The translations under genes were made by a program, and so were the position numbers. This document shows positions 46,843-57,425 of a DNA stretch of 64,000 nt, in pieces (the first letter of the stretch is position 1; each line of letters starts with the position of its first letter). This stretch comes from Laburnicola sp. R22_1. Taxonomy: Eukaryota; Ascomycota; Dothideomycetes; Pleosporales; Didymosphaeriaceae. The DNA lies in the NCBI GenBank assembly GCA_014281115.1, contig JACONQ010000002.1, forward strand, positions 496,001 to 560,000, written 5' to 3'. The notes under the pieces were generated by a model that saw only the letters and a program-made list of their open reading frames with translations, was not told where the DNA came from and made no database searches.

Positions 46843-48607
46843 TCAGCTAAGATGCGATACGATATCGTACAGTTCAACTAGTGCTATGCTTGCAGGGGCG
46901 TAGAAAGAGAGGGATACAAACCTTGTACCAACATGAGCAAAGCTAAGTTGTCTTCGGTTGCTCAACGGATCGTCAATTGTACGTAGCTGATAAAAAGAGT
47001 CTTTCCACCAAGCTGTTTTCACGTCTCCTGGCCAGGGTGGAGTGCTGTTTGGATTCGGCCAAGCGGGCTCTCTGAATATCTGCAGGTCTTCATTGAAATA
47101 GAAAGAGTTGATGTTCTTATACAAAAAGTCACCGGTGCGCACTTCAACAGAGAAACCGCTGCATCGGTCTACCGGTCGGATACTGGTGATTACGGTCCAG
47201 GTACCTGTATGCGTGCCATTAAGGGGAGATGGTATCTCGAACCTATTGTGTTCAAGTAGGTGACCGTCGAATGTGAAGCGGGCATAGTGTATGGAGCCAT
47301 CTACAGTGTCGTGACCGCAGTGGAGAGCCTGACATTCTTGTACCGTGAACAGCGTAAATGTTTTGGAATGAGGATTCGGAATGATATGGAACTGAATGCA
47401 GTCGATGGTAGACATGTTGTAGATGAACGGTGGCTGATTCAACACTAGTGTTCTTCCATGCTGTGATTCAAGATCCCAGATGTATAGCTCGATCCTTGCG
47501 GGGGGCGTTACCGAGTAGCCACCGCTGATGACCGTGCTCTCCCGACACGTCAAATTTGCGAGCATCCTCTGAGGCAGGCGGAACTTCGCTTTCTGCAGGC
47601 CGAAGAGATCAAACACATAACATATTCCACGGCTGGTACTAAACACAACCAATCGATCAGAAGCGGTAATCACTGCGATGGACTCACGGGCATCTGCGCG
47701 AGCCTTCCATGATCCACCAGCGTGCAGATTATGCACCTGTATTTCTCGTCTAGGAGGGTCCAAGGTAACGATGACATGTTCCAATAAGATAATGCGGTCG
47801 GAGCTAAGATGTCCTTCACGGCGTGGTGGTGTCGCAACGACGTCGAGATATTTTCCCGTTCGGAATCTTTGAATTTTTTGAGCTTCTAGAAGATAGTCGT
47901 CGTAGCTCGCATCTTGAAAGCTGACTGTGCCATCGTACCAAGCCTTCAAGGGACGCTTCAAAACATCAGTGTTCCGTAGAAGATAGCGCCAGCGTCGCGA
48001 GACCTAGGTTGGCGATGTTAGCCAGGTCTGTACAACTCTGCAACCGATCATAGAAAGTGGCCGCCCCTACGCTTGGCCGCTCGGTATTCATCAGCGGCTT
48101 GAGGAAAGGCGTGCACTCTTTATTGTGGCCATATGCTGCATACGTGACCCTGTTCAGTCCAGCAGGTTTTGCGGGGCAGGTGCGGGGACCGACTTAAATC
48201 TCCAATTGCATCGTATTTGTAGGAAGCGAGACGGGAGACTTACTCTTTGTAGGCGAAATGGCGTCGATGTGTCCAGATATGAGAAGATATGAAATACGAG
48301 CTCAGGAGGTAACGTCCCGATAATGTCGACTAAAGTTTGCGGTACAAATTAAGGGAAGTCCGAAACAAGGGGAGTTAGGTACCTGTTTCAGCGAAGTGGA
48401 GGAGAGGTTCCCTTCCAGAAAGACTCATACACATTGTATCCCAGGGGCCAGATGTTACATACACTGGAAAGATCTCGCGTTCAGCAGAAGCTGTACCTGC
48501 CGCCACTCGTGGGGTGAAAGCTCGTTGACCAGAGCTGCGAGCGCTTCTCTGCGTGCGGCTGTGGTCTGGGTGGCTCTGAAGGCTTCGACAATGGGCGGCG
48601 CTGGCAT
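46843..48607 (-). CDS. F-box protein with beta-propeller-like C-terminus
   Basis: Exons 48463-48607, 48244-48329 and 46843-48003 give about 463 residues. An N-terminal helical part (MPAPPIVEAFRATQTTAARR ... LSPHEWRQVQLLLNARSFQ) is followed, after a 133-nt intron, by the F-box FDIIGTLPPELVFHIFSYLD and TSTPFRLQR (residues ~49-77). A 240-nt intron then joins VSRRWRYLLRNTDVLKRPLK. The remaining ~370 residues contain recurring strand-like segments (ERIILLEH-, RLVVFSTSRGICYVFDL, RIELYIWDLES) suggestive of a propeller without canonical WD40 repeats. F-box proteins recruit substrates to SCF ubiquitin ligases through Skp1; the substrate is unknown. The layout ARSFQFDIIGTLPPEL with VSRRW matches a fungus-specific F-box family, expanded in many ascomycetes. 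Confidence 0.85.
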
Positions 48608-49917
48608 GGTACCCTGTGGTGGAGATGGGTGACTCTTGCTTGGACTGGAGGTCGTATGCTGTCGTGGTCGTGCATACACTGCCACTGCATAGTAATAAGC
48701 GCACGGGCCAGGCTCGAGCACCAGAATACAGGTGCGTCCCCAACGTGCATGGATGCATATCCACACACATGGATCCCTTTGATGCATGCATGCATCACCG
48801 ACGTTCAAATTGTCAGGCACCTATCAATGCGGCGTCGTGTGCGAAGTGCTCGGTGCCAGCCGGGGCAGCAGCGTTCTCCAAGCGGCCTGTCTCTGCCTCG
48901 GCGCGGCATAGCGCACGGTTTTACGACGCTGCGGCACGCGGCAACTACCGGCGGCACTGGTGCTTTTTCCCTCGCAGATCTGGCTTGCGCAACGCTCAGA
49001 CTCGCATTGAGGTGATGGAGCGCCCGAGGGACCGTGCATGGCGAGATGGGCAGGCTGTACGAGGACAAGACGATCTCCACACGACGAAGATCTTCAATAT
49101 TGAATGCCCGACCAAGCGAATGGCTTTCCTCGTCGACCGTGTACATGTGCGCATTGTACGCGCTTCGCATACATGGACAGATGACACGGCAGAGGCGCTG
49201 CGAGTGGTAGGGCGGTGATTATCAGCGTCCGCTATAGAGGAGCGTGGGCGAGGTTTCAGCAAGGCGGCCGATTCGGGACAAGATGCTCGGACAGGGGGAG
49301 GTTCCTCGGTCGGCAAAGAGTCTCCCCTCTGTCTGTGGCCTTCTGGGGGAGTCTACGGTGGAGAGGCCTGCAGCGGCAGTGATGGCGTCTCCAACAAAGG
49401 CGTGCGCCGACGGGGTCTGGAATCGAGGACCCCATCCCCCATCCCAACGCCGTCGTTAACTCTGAACCCTTACCCGTCACCTGCGTCTGACAGCCCCTCG
49501 TTCGTCCGCGCCGGGTGCCTCTTCCTGGATCGCATCCCCATCTTCCCCGCAGACCTTGCCTTGATTGAGGCTGGTGGGTGCTGTTTTGTTGGTGCTTCGC
49601 TCGCGCCGTCTGTGCGGCTTGCTGGCGACACTCGTTCGCCCCAGGCGCTCCCTCTCTCCCTCGTCGGACTGTCCCAAAGACGCATGCGCGAGTCCATCCT
49701 TTGCTGCAGCACGCTTTTCTGGGGCTCGACGGCCAGTTCCGACAAGACATCTGGAACGCCCGCGCGTCCCCCTAAAGGATCCCTCCCTCATCCTCCCAGC
49801 TCACGGCCCGCCAGCCAGAGCCGTTCCTCCTCTCCCGCCGCGTAGCTCTCCTCCGCGCCCGCCCCAGCGCTTCAACCACCACGACTGCTCCCGCCCAGCG
49901 CCCCGGCGAGCGCAGCC
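48608..49917. promoter_or_regulatory. Long divergent region upstream of the Sfl1-type gene
   Basis: About 1.3 kb separate the F-box start (minus) from the HSF-type start (plus). The 300 bases before the latter are C/T-rich (CCTCCTCTCCCGCCGC-like), typical of long fungal 5' leaders. Short frames here look fortuitous, though upstream ORFs are possible. Confidence 0.4.
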
Positions 49918-51958
49918 ATGGCCTCTGTCACCGAAGCTCGCCGAAGCCCCTTCGCCGCCGACCCTCACCACCAAGGCCTGCACAAGGCCATGCCCATCCT
50001 CCCGTCCTCGAATGCCGCGGCCCATCTCACGCCGCCGCGAGATGCCATGGACCTCACCCCCTCCGCGCTCCCCTCCATGGGCCCGCCCACGCTCAACAGC
50101 CCTGTCGGCGACCGCACCTTTGCCAGCCAAGAGCAGAATACAAACGGCGATGCAGAGAGCAAGACGGCCAATGCCAATGGCAGCGCAGCACCCGTCGGAG
50201 CTGCTGCGGCCGCCCAACAGCCCAAGCTGGTGCAGACGGCCTTCATCCACAAACTATACAGGTAGCGACTCTCACGCCACGCGCACATGGTTCCCAGTGC
50301 TAACGCCCTCCAGCATGCTCGAGGACCAGAGCATCCAGCACCTGATTTCATGGTCGAGCACGAACGAGAGTTTTGTCATGTCCCCTTCGAGCGACTTTTC
50401 CAAAGTTCTGTCGTACGTAGATCGGGAGCTTTAACCGCTTTTTTAATATAGCTAACCGGGCTCGTAGATCGTATTTCAAGCACACCAACATTTCCTCATT
50501 TGTCCGCCAATTAAACATGTATGGCTTTCATAAGGGCAAGTGCTGCGGATGTCGGTGCGCTGGGAGACTGCTAACAAGCATGCAGTGAGCGATGTATTCC
50601 ACACAGGCTCTCCCGACTCGCCGCTGTGGGAGTTCAAGCACGGTAATGGCAACTTCAAGCGGGGAGACCTGGTGGGTCTGCGCGAAATCAAGCGGCGCGC
50701 ATCGAGGCACGCGCTCATCCATCGCGATTCATTTTCCACGCCCAAAGTTCCAGCCGGTCCGCCGTCTGGAGCACCTGTCGAATCCATGCCCGATCCGGTC
50801 GAATCCAGGCTTGCAACTCTGGAGCACAGCTTGTATGACATGCATGCACGTATGCAACGGTCCGAGGACAGCTGCGCCTATCTCAGCCAGAAGAACACCA
50901 TTCTCATGGACAACATGATCAAATGCCAGCAGGTTCGTCTATTTGCCTAGGCTTTATCTGCTCCTGCTAATGTACAGGGTAGTGGAGTCACGATCTTGCA
51001 AATTATATTATGGCCCTAGTCCCAGACCCGGAAAATCAAGTCCACAAGGATGGTACGTACTTTTGCCTTCACTCTATTTCGACGTCGACTTATCGTCCCG
51101 CTAGTCTATTCGATGCAGCGAGAGATTTCCCGCCAGTCCGAAATGCTGCGTGTATTGGATGCGCCAGAAGAGCCCCTCTCTGCCCGGAACCCGTTCTTCA
51201 TGCAGCTAGACAACAGCAACCAAGCCCCCCTCTCTCCGCGACAAGTGCCACAAGATAATGGTCCGGAGTCACGACGAGGCTCTCTGGCTGGTTTACCTTC
51301 GCGCCAAGCTCCTCCACTTAAGCCTCCGGTCCCGGCACATCTTGCGATTGCGATTTCTCCGCGCCGGTACGGCACAATAGGTACGGGTAATTACTCGCCA
51401 TCTTCAGCCAGAACTCCAGCGTCTCACCAGCCACCCCCACCACCTCCACCGTCTATCCAACATCCCGGAGGCACGCTAGGCAATAATCTGGGGACTAGCT
51501 CGTCCCCGCCTTACAATCTGTATAGGCGGCACACTTCGGCAGATATTCGCACGCCCAGTTGGCCACCGCAACCACCCGCACATTCACCATTCGCATCTGG
51601 CCAGAGCTCGACCCAATGGCCTTCTTCACCCCATCGACCGCCTATCGGAGGCGAGGACCAACAGCTCCGTAATGCTTTGGAATCGTACCAACTTCCCCGC
51701 GGACCTCGCCAGCAATCGTCACGGCAGGGTACTCCACCTTTAGCAAGCGATGCTACCCCCTCAACGTTGAATGCGGACAGTGGTTGGTCTCTGCCCGGAG
51801 CCCGGTACCCCTATAAGGGACTAGACACTCCGGGACCACCGACACGTCGTTCCAGCATGGCATCCAACGTACATTCCCTACTCAACCCTGCAGATACCCA
51901 AGAGCGAGCGGATGAAGACGATCCCGACGACGCACGCAAGCGAAAGCGGATGCAATGA
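49918..51958 (+). CDS. SFL1: HSF-type transcription factor, Sfl1/Mga1-like
   Basis: Six exons (49918-50261, 50314-50412, 50468-50535, 50586-50932, 50983-51052, 51105-51958) give about 593 residues. The HSF DNA-binding domain spans about residues 106-215: FIHKLYSMLEDQSIQHLISW, then SYFKHTNISSFVRQLNMYGF (recognition helix), then WEFKHGNGNFKRGDLVGLRE. The sequence KRRASRHALIHRDSF after it marks the Sfl1/Mga1 subgroup, which controls flocculation, filamentation and stress genes in yeasts. A short coiled coil follows (LATLEHSLYDMHARMQ). The C-terminus is disordered, Pro/Ser-rich with SPRQ and SPSSARTP sites, ending in RKRKRMQ. The third intron begins with GC rather than GT. Introns of 50-55 nt cut the DNA-binding domain into four exons. 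Confidence 0.92.
50536..50585 (+). other. GC-AG intron in the HSF domain
   Basis: The donor reads GCAAGT after the exon bases AAGG, the branch site is GCTAAC and the acceptor is TGCAG. Only this boundary joins MYGFHK to VSDVF, as the family requires. No GT donor nearby keeps the frame. Confidence 0.85.
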
Positions 51959-53966
51959 TAATACCCCGCCCTCCCTCCCTCCCATCGCCCCAGCGTATTT
52001 ACCCTGTACTTGTACACCAACGTATTTTGGAGGTCGGCGCCCGGCTTCGGCCTATGTACATTCTCCGTCACGAGACCCTGCTACCTTTTGCCATTTATAT
52101 TCTCCATTGATCATATGGGCCTGGTTCCTTGTCTATTTCATCTAATTGTCCCGCTTCCAGGACGCCAATATATCCTTCCTACCTTTCAGAAAAGCTTTCA
52201 TCACATGCATTGAGGCATGCTTTGCATGTGGGCACCTCACCGTATCACGCGGAATAAACACATTGTCTGTGGGCGGTACCTCATTGTGTAAGCCCAGTTT
52301 CTCGGGACACATCCATTTCCTTTGTGTTTGGTTTGGATTTTACCATGTATCTAACGAACTGTCGATGTCATCGTTAGCGCAACTGCGTTTTAGGGTGCGG
52401 CTTTCGCCGGCTATGTTACCTTATGGTAGTTATGTTATGGCCAGCGTACGCGCTCGCTTGGGCGCTGCTTGCTTGCTTGGACTTTGGTCTTGTTTTGTGG
52501 TGCTGATGTTTCTTGCTGGATGATCCCGTCGATCGCTTTGCGCAGTGGCATGGCATTTGCTTGGGGTACCGCGTTGTAAGTAGCGTGCTGCAGTAATGGA
52601 CTGGGTGTCTTTTTTCCTTCTTCCGTGCTGTGGGTCGAAGTTATACTATACCATATCATATACTGACACGCACGTAATCTATATATACGTACCTACATTC
52701 ACCATGCACTATCACCCACCTCGAACGACACCACAAACTAAAAAAATAAATGTTCCCAGATCTCCAAAAAGAAAACTGTACACAAACGCGCATTCTTCTT
52801 ACGTGCCTACCTGCCCTGTTAGACGTACAACGGTCCAACCCCAAAACCAATCCGTCTTCGTATACTGTACGTGTGCGTGTCGGTTCGGCTCTTATTCTCG
52901 GCAGACTTGTACTTGTCAAGGCGAGGCGAGGCGAGGGGTGTATTTAAGAACGTCGAGTCGACTCAGCATCCTGGTTCCTTTGCAAGGGGCATATGCTTTC
53001 CCGAGGGAACAAACAGAGCAGAGCGGATCAGAGTCGGGGTTGGAATCGGAGTGTTTCTTAGAAGGGCAGCTGGGTATCTAGGTATGCGCATTAATCACAT
53101 TGGGCTCTACAATGTTCATAGTCGCGTGTATGATCGCGTCATATGAAAACTCGACTGTTTGTCAAGCACAGCTTGCAGCAATGAGTCTGTGGATGCTTTG
53201 GCTTTGCAAAGTGGGCCAATCAGCCCGACAGGTTTCGAGACTTTCTGTTGTATTCAGTCTCAATACCACAAAATGCATATATAGTCCAAGCGACATCAGA
53301 AAGCAACTTCAGACATCACAGCACTAGCACACCAAGATAGCGGCGACCTTCTTTCTCATTACCCGCCACTAAATCATACATCCGTCACCAGTCTCCAGCC
53401 GAGCGGTCTCAGCGAGAACAATCTATCCGCTCTCCGTTCACAACCCTCAAGGCCCCTACTAGTGAAAGCGGACTGCCCTTTCCCAACCATCGTAGAACCA
53501 ATACACCGAAAACAGAGTTTCCCATATTCCCCATTGCTCCATCCAATACAACATCTGTTACACTTTGCCGTCGTCCCAAAAGCATCTGAACAAAAGAAAC
53601 GCAGTTTCGTAGTCTTGTACTCTCTCGCTAGCGAGAGGGGTGTGAAGGAAAGTGTCGTGATGAAGGAGGGAGGGAGGGAGGGATTGGGGGTAAGCACAAA
53701 ACACCACGGGAAGGGAGTTGAGCTGAGAAAAATTGATGATGCAACCAGCCGTGCCGAGATGGTCCAGTCTTAGGCAGCTATAACGCCAGAAAGGGGGGAG
53801 TCAATCCTATCCGTTTTTTTGGGTTTTCTTGTTTGTGCGAGTGCGCGAAAGCGAAAACACTTGAAAAGCAGTGTCGCTGTGTTGGCAATTTGTGCGCGCG
53901 AGGTGAGTAGGGAAGTGCGCCGTGGTGTGTGCGCGATCAGCGACAAGTCAGTAGCGAGAGTAACCT
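51959..53966. other. Intergenic region between convergent genes, G-run tract
   Basis: The stretch holds 3' flanks of the HSF-type and BTB genes. A GGGA array at about 53,665-53,691 has five G-runs and could form a G-quadruplex. No supported gene is seen in 2 kb. Confidence 0.5.
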
Positions 53967-54875
53967 CTAGATGGTTTTCGGGGTGCGAGCATTGCTGTCC
54001 AGCTTCACGTTAGCGGCGTGTTCAATCATCACAATGGAGGAGGGAGAGGCGCACCTCGCATCTACGATATCATCGACATGGTTACACATGGCCACGAACA
54101 GGTCAAAGAACAGTTTCCCCCCAATCTCCATTTCCATCTGCATGGTTCCACTACGCTTGAATGTCTTCCGGCTACGGATGATGAGCGCGAGATAATGAGC
54201 GCGCAGCTTCGAGTCACTGTCCGGCGTGTTCTCGTAGGCATACCGCGCGCTACGCAGGATGGTGCCGACCTCGATCCCGCTCTGCAGGCCCTGCTTGCGC
54301 AGGGAGAGCCGCTTCAGCTCTTCGAGGCCGTACCGGTGCGCAGCGCAGTACACGGCTGTGTCGCGGAGAATGATGTCGCCGACGCCGGCGTGGAAGAAGG
54401 CGGGCTCGACGGCGGCCACGCGGTCGCCTTTGTTTGGGTCCGGGCTTGACACTGCGCCCTCGAGCATCCAGGTCTGGCGGCGCTTGTCGTGGACAAGGCG
54501 CGGATAGTAGTCGCCCTTGTACAGATACTCGAGGATGCAGGAGAAGATCTCCGGCTCCTCCGTTGGCAGGTCGATGCGTCGATTTGTGGACTCGAAGAAC
54601 TGACCCCGCAACGCGTCGGCGAAGAACGGTGCGTGGGAGAGGACGTCTTCGTGTGCGGCGAACAGGCGCTGGTCCGGGCCAACGACGATGGTCACGATGG
54701 CGGAGGTGAGGTTGGGCGACACCTGCTCCATCATGGGGCTGTCCATGCGCACGGATTCCATCTTGTCGACGATGCGCTGCTTCTGTTTTGAGTCGTCGCG
54801 GAACGACCTCTTCGGCTGTTTGGTTATCTTGCCCGAACGGTCTTTCGAACTAGCAAAAGAGCGTTTTCCGAACAT
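53967..54875 (-). CDS. BTB/POZ domain protein
   Basis: A single exon encodes 302 residues from ATG at 54875. A basic N-terminus (KRSFASSKDRSGKITKQPKR) precedes a BTB domain at about residues 55-125: AIVTIVVGPDQRLFAAHEDV (usual F-x-x-HK-x-xL pattern with H-E-D here), APFFADALRGQFFES, LPTEEPEIFSCILEYLYKGD. The C-terminal part (AVYCAAHRYGLEELKRLSLR) is the usual helix after fungal BTB domains and has no BACK or Kelch repeats. Such proteins are dimerisation modules, often Cul3 adaptors; the partner is unknown here. A large insert of about 40 residues (MLEGAVSSPDPNKGD) interrupts the end of the BTB domain. Confidence 0.88.
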   Translation of the reverse strand: MFGKRSFASSKDRSGKITKQPKRSFRDDSKQKQRIVDKMESVRMDSPMMEQVSPNLTSAIVTIVVGPDQRLFAAHEDVLSHAPFFADALRGQFFESTNRRIDLPTEEPEIFSCILEYLYKGDYYPRLVHDKRRQTWMLEGAVSSPDPNKGDRVAAVEPAFFHAGVGDIILRDTAVYCAAHRYGLEELKRLSLRKQGLQSGIEVGTILRSARYAYENTPDSDSKLRAHYLALIIRSRKTFKRSGTMQMEMEIGGKLFFDLFVAMCNHVDDIVDARCASPSSIVMIEHAANVKLDSNARTPKTI

Positions 54876-56176
54876 GGTGGGCGAAGAGCGGTATCGGTTC
54901 AGCGAGCGACGGAGGGACTGGTAAAGAGTGGACAGGTTAGTGTGACGCAGCGTGCTGGTGGCAGAGCTCCGGAAGCCCTTCAGATTTAACGCGACTTTGC
55001 GGGAGAAAGTGCTGAGAAATCCGAAGCGGCTTTGTGTGTTATCTCCACGCTGGGCGAGGATAGCACACGCAGATTGTCGGGCTCGTGGGTCTTGTCGTGA
55101 GGCGTGGCGAGCAGGCTGGCGGTGGGGAAGCCAGCATTATGTACAGCGCCCCAATGCCAAGTCATCCGAACCGGCCTGCAGCCTGGTGGGTGCGTGCGCG
55201 GGCAGTGCCTGCATGTCGCATGCTTCAATTCGTCAATGGCTCTCCGAGGGCGCTGCAAGTGGGCAGCAGAAGGACACAAGCCGATTTCCCGCGTCGTTTG
55301 ATTCGACAGCCCAGGGAGACGGGAGCACTTGGAGCGCGGGATCCTGGTTGCTTACTCGCCGTGCGCAAGCGACAGCGCAGCGGTGGCAGGCTGGCAGCAC
55401 GAGGGCTGCTGACGTCGTCGGGTCTCTTTGCAAACGGCCAGAGAGGCCTTGTTAATCAAGAGAACGGAGCCTAGCAGGCGGTGACGGAGAGCACACAGCA
55501 GCCGTGCCAGACTTGGACACGCGTCTTGCTACGCGCCGTGTGACCAGGCAGCAGACGTGTGGCCGATGCGGACGGGCGGCCTCTACCAGCATCTGGCTCG
55601 TAACGTCGTTGCATCCACACCGCTCTGGTTGCTGACCCAAGGACGTCTAGACGTCTCGCTGTAGAGCAGAGTGTCGGGGATGATGAAGCCAGGCATGGAC
55701 AACGCATTCCGAGACGACAGATGGCCTCGTGCTGCAGCAAAGGCGGGTGCTGTGCTGCTTGGTCTTCTGCCGGGTGAGCAAGATGGATAAGGAATGTATA
55801 CTCTTTTGATATGCACAGTGCTGGAGAATGCAACGCTGCCTGCAGGCTTCCAGGCTTCACTCACCCACTGGTGTGAATGTGGTGAAACAAGCGCAGGCGA
55901 CAGCGCTCGGGTTGGACGTTTTAGGGAAGCTCGAGCCCGCGTCATCTTTTCCCCCACCAACCCACTTGACGTCTGCTGGTACTTCGCTCTGCGCCCGCCA
56001 CCTCTGTAGCAGCGACGTTCCTGAACCCTTTCCAGCAGACGGGCCTGCGCCTCGAATCCGAACACTTGTGAACTTCACCGCAAAGCGTGCTGAAACTGTG
56101 TTCCCAGTGGCTGCCCCTCCAGCTTCTGAACGCCTTCCGCAAACACACCCGCAACCCGAGATACGCAACCGCCACC
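54876..56176. other. Divergent intergenic region, BTB and E2 genes
   Basis: About 1.3 kb of balanced-composition DNA separates the two start codons. Open frames on both strands overlap extensively and show no family signature. Confidence 0.45.
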
Positions 56177-56755
56177 ATGAGCGCCGGTGCCAAGAAGAGG
56201 ATCATGAGGGTACTATTTGACGAGCACTGAACGGGCCCTCCCAACAGATACTGACGCTGGTGCAGGAGTACGGAGAGTGCACAGCCGACATGCCCCCTGG
56301 CATGAAGATAAACTTCGATGAGCAGAACATAACCAAATGGGAGGTTCTGATGGATGGCCCCGACTCGTCTGTGTATGCTGTACGTCTCAGCTGCCCAAAT
56401 CACCCTGTAACTTAAAAGGCGCCTGCTGAATAGTAACCAGGGCGGCCATTTCAAGCTCGAAATCTCCTTTCCCAACGAGTACCCCTTCAAGCCCCCGGTC
56501 GTCAGCTTCAGGACCAAGATCTACCACCCCAATGTCAGCAACGATGACAAAGGCTCCATGTGTCTGGGCCTGCTGCGTCCGGACGAGTGGAAGCCGCCGA
56601 ACAAGGTCGTCGCGGTCCTGCGCTTGATCCAGTCCCTCCTGGTCGAGCCCAACGCCGACGATTCCATCGAGCCCTCGATCGCGAACGAGTACAAGGAGAA
56701 CCGCAAGGAGTTTGAGAAGAACGCCAGGGACTGGGTAAAGCGCTACGCAAAGTGA
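56177..56755 (+). CDS. Ubiquitin-conjugating enzyme E2
   Basis: Exons 56177-56209, 56248-56379 and 56441-56755 give about 159 residues, one UBC domain. The start MSAGAKKRIMRILTLVQEYG is helix 1. The core has GGHFKLEISFPNEYPFKPP, then YHPNVSNDDKGSMCLGLL with catalytic Cys96, then WKPPNKVVAVLRLIQSLLVE. The C-terminal helix ends FEKNARDWVKRYAK, close to the UBE2L3/UBE2D-like group. It transfers ubiquitin, or a ubiquitin-like protein, from E1 to E3 partners. The first intron is only 38 nt (GTACTA...AACAG), yet read-through hits a stop, so it must be removed. The second is 61 nt. Exact E2 class needs a tree. Confidence 0.9.
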
Positions 56756-57423
56756 AGAGGTGCAATGGCAGGGCAAAGGAGTTGGGCATGGTTCATGAGG
56801 CGCGTCAGCTCGGCCTCTGCGCATCCAAGGCGTTCGGCGAAATTGCATATGGATGGGATTTCACACGAGGGACTAGTAGGGTAGGAGGAGCAGCATGGCA
56901 AGGATGTAAGGCTTTGGGCATGGGATTCGGCTGGCCAACGTGTGCACTGTGTAGACGGACCAATATAGCGACCGAGCCACTCCTCGGATTTGACCACGAC
57001 CCGACTGCGGACCTGTACATGTCGTCATACGTATCATGATGCGTGAGCGATGGGGCGACGGCTCCTATGGCCAGGGTTTCTCGTGTCGCTCGTGTCGGAG
57101 CCGTGCTTAATTTTGGCATGTTCTTGCCTTGCCCTTTTCGAGGGTAAAATTACAAAGCTGTGGTCGCGGGGAACGTCCCGGATGCACGCTTGGATCTCAT
57201 TTACCCAGCGGCCAGCATTCCCAGCCCTACTGTACCGCGAGTAGGTACTGGTAGGGAGAGACTGCATGGCACGCATCAATCTGCTGCGCGGCACGCATCC
57301 CTAACTATATACAGCTAGGGCTCGGAAAATGGCTTACTTACTTAAATTTGTATGTACAATATATATTTAAAACCTATTTCTAATTACTTACTAGGTACGC
57401 GCTCTGCCTTTTAGTATTGTCGC
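56756..57423. other. Intergenic region between E2 gene and Fot1 copy 2
   Basis: The first part is the E2 3' flank. After about 57,300 the sequence becomes AT-rich up to the transposon. No gene was recognised. Confidence 0.45.
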
Positions 57424-57425
57424 TA

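Noticed and set aside
48616..49218. 200-codon plus-strand frame
   Set aside because: It overlaps the F-box first exon and its upstream region in antisense and shows no family feature.
49256..49845. Long open frames upstream of the Sfl1-type gene
   Set aside because: GC-rich sequence leaves several frames open on both strands; none looks like protein. An upstream ORF role was left open.
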